25,605 nucleotides of DNA, from contig CANLFK010000010.1 of NCBI GenBank assembly GCA_947489925.1, positions 1-25,605 on the forward strand, given 5' to 3'. The position numbers were made by a program, and so were the translations under genes. Below are positions 23,101 to 25,605 of the stretch, piece by piece (position 1 is the first letter of the stretch; each line of letters begins with the position of its first letter). Below the pieces are notes generated by a model. The model did not search any database, was not told the DNA's origin, and saw only the letters and a program-made list of their open reading frames with translations. This DNA is from Candidatus Caenarcanales bacterium (GTDB lineage: Bacteria > Cyanobacteriota > Vampirovibrionia > Caenarcaniphilales > Caenarcanaceae).

Positions 23101-23652
23101 TTGTCAAATCAATTTATTTTACTTTTAATTGTTATTTTAGCTTTTACTGGATTATCGCAAGAATTATGTTGGGGAAATCCCTTTTATACTGATGAATTGT
23201 CTAATAGTGAAGATAATTCGAGTTATTCTGCCGAAGTTTTTCATAAAGAAGAAATTAATTATTATATTGAAAAATTTTGCCGAAAAAAAGGTCGGTCTTA
23301 TGCTCGAATACAAAAAAATATTATTGTCGATTGTATGTCTGGTAATACTTTATGGAAAATTGATTATGCGGATAATTGGCGGCAAGCTTTTACTGATGCA
23401 TTAACTTATAAAATTTATGATGATTATCGAGGTGATGATGATGAATCTGCTCCAAAGCCTGGTGTCGTTTTAGTGCAAGAAGATTCTGATGATTATAAAA
23501 ATATGCTTGAACTGAAAGAAATTGTAAAGTTTTATAATTTGCCGATAAATTTAGATGTCATTGAAAATTATGCAATTCAGCCAGCCAGTCAGCCAAATAA
23601 TAGAATTCCCCGCTTTTTAAAAAATGTGCAATTTCAATTAGATAGTTTATGA
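23101..23652 (+). CDS. exported protein resembling a PD-(D/E)xK nuclease-fold domain
   Basis: 183 residues. It starts with TTG at 23101, with AGGT about 10 bases upstream; no ATG would keep the signal peptide (about 1-24). The mature part carries NIIVDCMSGNTLWKIDYADNW (73-93), ALTYKIY, PGVVLVQED (120-128) and a final helix/strand. This follows the layout of a family I recall with VDC...EVDFA-KW-EAIGQALYYA and then PGVVL, thought to be nuclease-like. Here Asp77 is kept but the EVD position reads KID (86-88), so catalysis by the usual site is doubtful. It overlaps the glycosyltransferase by 4 bases (ATGA). The fold suggestion is moderate, the activity unproven. Confidence 0.8.
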   Translation: MSNQFILLLIVILAFTGLSQELCWGNPFYTDELSNSEDNSSYSAEVFHKEEINYYIEKFCRKKGRSYARIQKNIIVDCMSGNTLWKIDYADNWRQAFTDALTYKIYDDYRGDDDESAPKPGVVLVQEDSDDYKNMLELKEIVKFYNLPINLDVIENYAIQPASQPNNRIPRFLKNVQFQLDSL

Positions 23653-24734
23653 AAAGCTCAAAAAAACAATTACTTTTTATTCATGCAGGCGGGCTAGGAG
23701 ACATTATTTTATTAAGTCCAGTGCTTAAAATTTTGCACCAAGAATTAGGCTTAACCCATGATATAAATCTTTTAACCGAAAAAAGAGCTTTTGCTGGTAG
23801 CCAAGAATTATTTGAAAAAGCTGATTGCGTGCAGGAAGTAAAATGTTTTGACTTTAAAAATAAATTTGCCATTTTTCAAATCTTTAATTTACTGAAAATA
23901 ATAAAAAATCATGACATTGTCATTTCAAGCGGTAGTTCGCCTTTGATTAGTATTTTATTATTTTTAAGCGGTGTCAAAAGACGAATTGGCTTTAAAAGTA
24001 AAACTTCTTTTTTGCTGACTGAGAGCATTAAATTAAATAAAAATCAATTTACAACTTGCATGCTAGCTGATTTAATAAAACCTTTAATTAATAAAAATTT
24101 AAGCTCTCTTGATTTAAAGCCAAAATTTACTGAATTATTAAATAAAGAATTTAAATCTCTTGATTCAACAATTAGTTTAGACCAAAAATATTTTTTAATT
24201 CATCCTGGTGTCAGTGCTTTAAGTCTGCAAAAAAATATTATTAAATCACCAGAACCAGATTTTTGGACAGATTTTATTTTTGAATTTAGTCAGATTCCAG
24301 CTTTGCAAAAGTATAAATTAGTTTTTATTGGTGGTCCAGACGATCAAAAAGCCTTAGATGAGATTTGGGCTAACTTAAAAATAAAAACCGAAAATCTAAT
24401 TAATTTAAGTCATCAAAAGACTGATTTAAAGCAATTGGCTCATTTAATCAAAAATAGCGAAGTTTTTATTTGTGCTGATTCCGCTCCTATGCACTTAAGT
24501 TTATCGATTAATGCCAATACTTTAGCTTTATTTGGGCCAACTGATTCAGCCAAATTAATTTCGGAGGAACAAGTAAAATATAAAATAATAAAAGTCGATA
24601 ATTTATTATGTCAGCCTTGTTTGTGGGATAAACGCTCTCAGTCTTGTTCTTTGCCTTTATGTATTAAATTATTATCACCTGAATCAATTATTCAAATACT
24701 TCAAAACTATGATCAAACGAGAAATTTGCATTGA
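23649..24734 (+). CDS. glycosyltransferase family 9 (heptosyltransferase-like)
   Basis: 361 residues. The N-terminal FIHAGGLGDIILLSPVL (10-26) is the GT9 acceptor-domain opening. The C-terminal domain has HPGVS (185-189), IGGPDD, the nucleotide-sugar motif ADSAPMHLS (276-284), FGPT (295-298) and the closing Cys-rich stretch LCQPCLWDKRSQSC. GT9 enzymes such as WaaC/WaaF add heptose to the lipopolysaccharide core. It is coupled to the exported protein before it and overlaps recO by 26 bases. This supports an outer membrane with a sugar core. The sugar donor is not determined. Confidence 0.9.
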   Translation: MKSSKKQLLFIHAGGLGDIILLSPVLKILHQELGLTHDINLLTEKRAFAGSQELFEKADCVQEVKCFDFKNKFAIFQIFNLLKIIKNHDIVISSGSSPLISILLFLSGVKRRIGFKSKTSFLLTESIKLNKNQFTTCMLADLIKPLINKNLSSLDLKPKFTELLNKEFKSLDSTISLDQKYFLIHPGVSALSLQKNIIKSPEPDFWTDFIFEFSQIPALQKYKLVFIGGPDDQKALDEIWANLKIKTENLINLSHQKTDLKQLAHLIKNSEVFICADSAPMHLSLSINANTLALFGPTDSAKLISEEQVKYKIIKVDNLLCQPCLWDKRSQSCSLPLCIKLLSPESIIQILQNYDQTRNLH

Positions 24735-25497
24735 AGCCATTAATCTTAAAAGTAATAAATTAAATGGTTATCGCCTTCTAACGGTTTATTCCAAGGAATT
24801 AGGCATTTTAAGGCTTTCGGGTAGTAGGCTGGGTGGTCGCTCTGAAGCTTTTGTGCGAAATAATTTTTGGATTACTTATAGCGAAAAATCCGATGTTCAC
24901 AGCATTAAACAAAGCGAGTTTATTGGGCATTGCAAGGGAATTAGCCAAAATTATGAAAAATTAATAAATGCTTGGCAATGGGCAGAATTTTTAGAAGCTT
25001 GCTCGCATACTGGTGAAGATAATAGCCAAGAACTTTTTGATTTATTTTACACTTGTCTAGAAGAAGCCGATCAAATGTCCGCTGAAGTTTATGAAAAAAA
25101 AGCTTTAATTTTGAATTTGTATTTTTTATGGAATTTAAGTCATTTTCTGGGCTATGAGCCAAATTTGCAATTATGTCAGCAAAACCATGAAAAATGTAAT
25201 TGTCCATTACTCAAGAATGAAGCTAAATTTCATGATTTGTTTTTTGATTTTGAACAAGGGGGAATTTTGTGCAGTGCTTGCCCCTCTGATTTAGTAATGT
25301 CTACTTATTCAAGTAAAATTTTGGGCGGAATTTATAAAATATTTACTGAATTGCAAAATCAAAACCTAAAAGAAATTCTCACTAAAAACCTTGAAATTAA
25401 TTATCAGAAGCCAGCTTTGGAGTTTGCAAAAAAAACTTTACAGAAATATTTGCAAGTCCACGCTCATCATAAATTAAAGTCAATTGGTTTAAAGTGA
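24709..25497 (+). CDS. recO: DNA repair protein RecO
   Basis: 262 residues. The N-terminal OB fold starts EAINLKSNKLNGYRLLTVYS (9-28) with the following ELGILRLSG. The C-terminal part has the RecO cysteine cluster Cys156, Cys163, Cys165 and Cys188-x2-Cys191 in GGILCSAC, probably zinc-binding. RecO loads RecA on SSB-coated DNA with RecR (and RecF) during gap repair. The ATG at 24709 lies inside the glycosyltransferase gene (26-base overlap). After its stop, 108 bases remain to the edge without a convincing gene. The SSB here lacks the acidic tail that RecO binds in E. coli. Confidence 0.9.
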   Translation: MIKREICIEAINLKSNKLNGYRLLTVYSKELGILRLSGSRLGGRSEAFVRNNFWITYSEKSDVHSIKQSEFIGHCKGISQNYEKLINAWQWAEFLEACSHTGEDNSQELFDLFYTCLEEADQMSAEVYEKKALILNLYFLWNLSHFLGYEPNLQLCQQNHEKCNCPLLKNEAKFHDLFFDFEQGGILCSACPSDLVMSTYSSKILGGIYKIFTELQNQNLKEILTKNLEINYQKPALEFAKKTLQKYLQVHAHHKLKSIGLK

Positions 25498-25605
25498 GAA
25501 TAAAAACTATTAATGTCTTTTAAAATCCCCTCTCTCTCCAATAAAAGAAAAAGAGGATTAACAGACAATTAATTATGTTTTTTGTCTTTTTTGTCGGAAT
25601 CCACA

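Noticed and set aside
25575..25605. Start of another gene at the right edge (ATG at 25575)
   Set aside because: Only ten codons are visible, there is no ribosome binding site, and the hydrophobic start could be chance in T-rich DNA. The 108 bases after recO otherwise hold only a weak pyrimidine/purine inverted repeat.
1..25605. CRISPR array, rRNA, prophage or integrase
   Set aside because: No regularly spaced repeats, no rRNA sequence and no integrase or phage structural genes were seen on either strand.

Overview
The window is AT-rich (roughly one third G+C by eye), densely packed and bacterial. It looks like a non-photosynthetic relative of cyanobacteria, with Vampirovibrionia/Melainabacteria as the best guess. 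Reasons: a short SSB without an acidic tail that resembles cyanobacterial SSB; a b6-like spacing of haem ligands in a cytochrome b that fuses b6 and subunit IV; a cytochrome-complex operon with no photosynthesis genes nearby; and Gram-negative envelope genes (MCE/MlaD protein, GT9 heptosyltransferase). This placement is an inference and was not tested by phylogeny.

Layout. Positions 1-2650 (minus) hold a partial hypothetical gene and mutL. MutL's C-terminal endonuclease/dimerisation domain appears to be replaced by an HNH nuclease domain. A small membrane protein follows on the plus strand (2786-3130). Positions 3140-6326 (minus) are a respiratory operon, transcribed in the order polytopic membrane protein, Rieske protein, fused cytochrome b, exported TPR protein. 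The TPR gene is split by a one-base frameshift in an A5 run. Positions 6461-10151 (plus) hold rpsB-tsf-atpB-queE-tusA-like, with an F0 subunit a gene separated from the rest of the ATP synthase genes.

Positions 10175-13866 (minus) hold a HEPN/MNT toxin-antitoxin pair, a YcxB-like membrane protein, ribBA, ssb and mazG. Positions 13967-15448 (plus) hold an unknown gene and an MCE-domain protein, which converge on thrC. Positions 15460-18598 (minus) hold thrC, a DUF817 membrane protein, bolA, a 234-bp MITE-like element with 17-bp perfect terminal inverted repeats and a 9-bp target duplication, a MAPEG-family gene and tRNA-Arg(ACG). Positions 18649-22194 (plus) hold accD and glgP. The right end has a secreted coiled-coil protein (minus), then (plus) a 59-residue small protein, an exported nuclease-fold-like protein, a GT9 glycosyltransferase and recO.

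How the genes fit together: the window supports quinol oxidation (Rieske/cytochrome b) and F0F1 energy conservation, translation (S2, EF-Ts, tRNA-Arg), repair (MutL-HNH, SSB, RecO, MazG), fatty acid, riboflavin, threonine and queuosine synthesis, and glycogen use. Many first-in-operon genes have no Shine-Dalgarno sequence and a candidate promoter very close to the start codon, whereas several internal genes do have one. The most unusual items are the MutL-HNH fusion, the cytochrome operon (no cytochrome c1/f, no haem c_n cysteine, unknown membrane partner) and the MITE.
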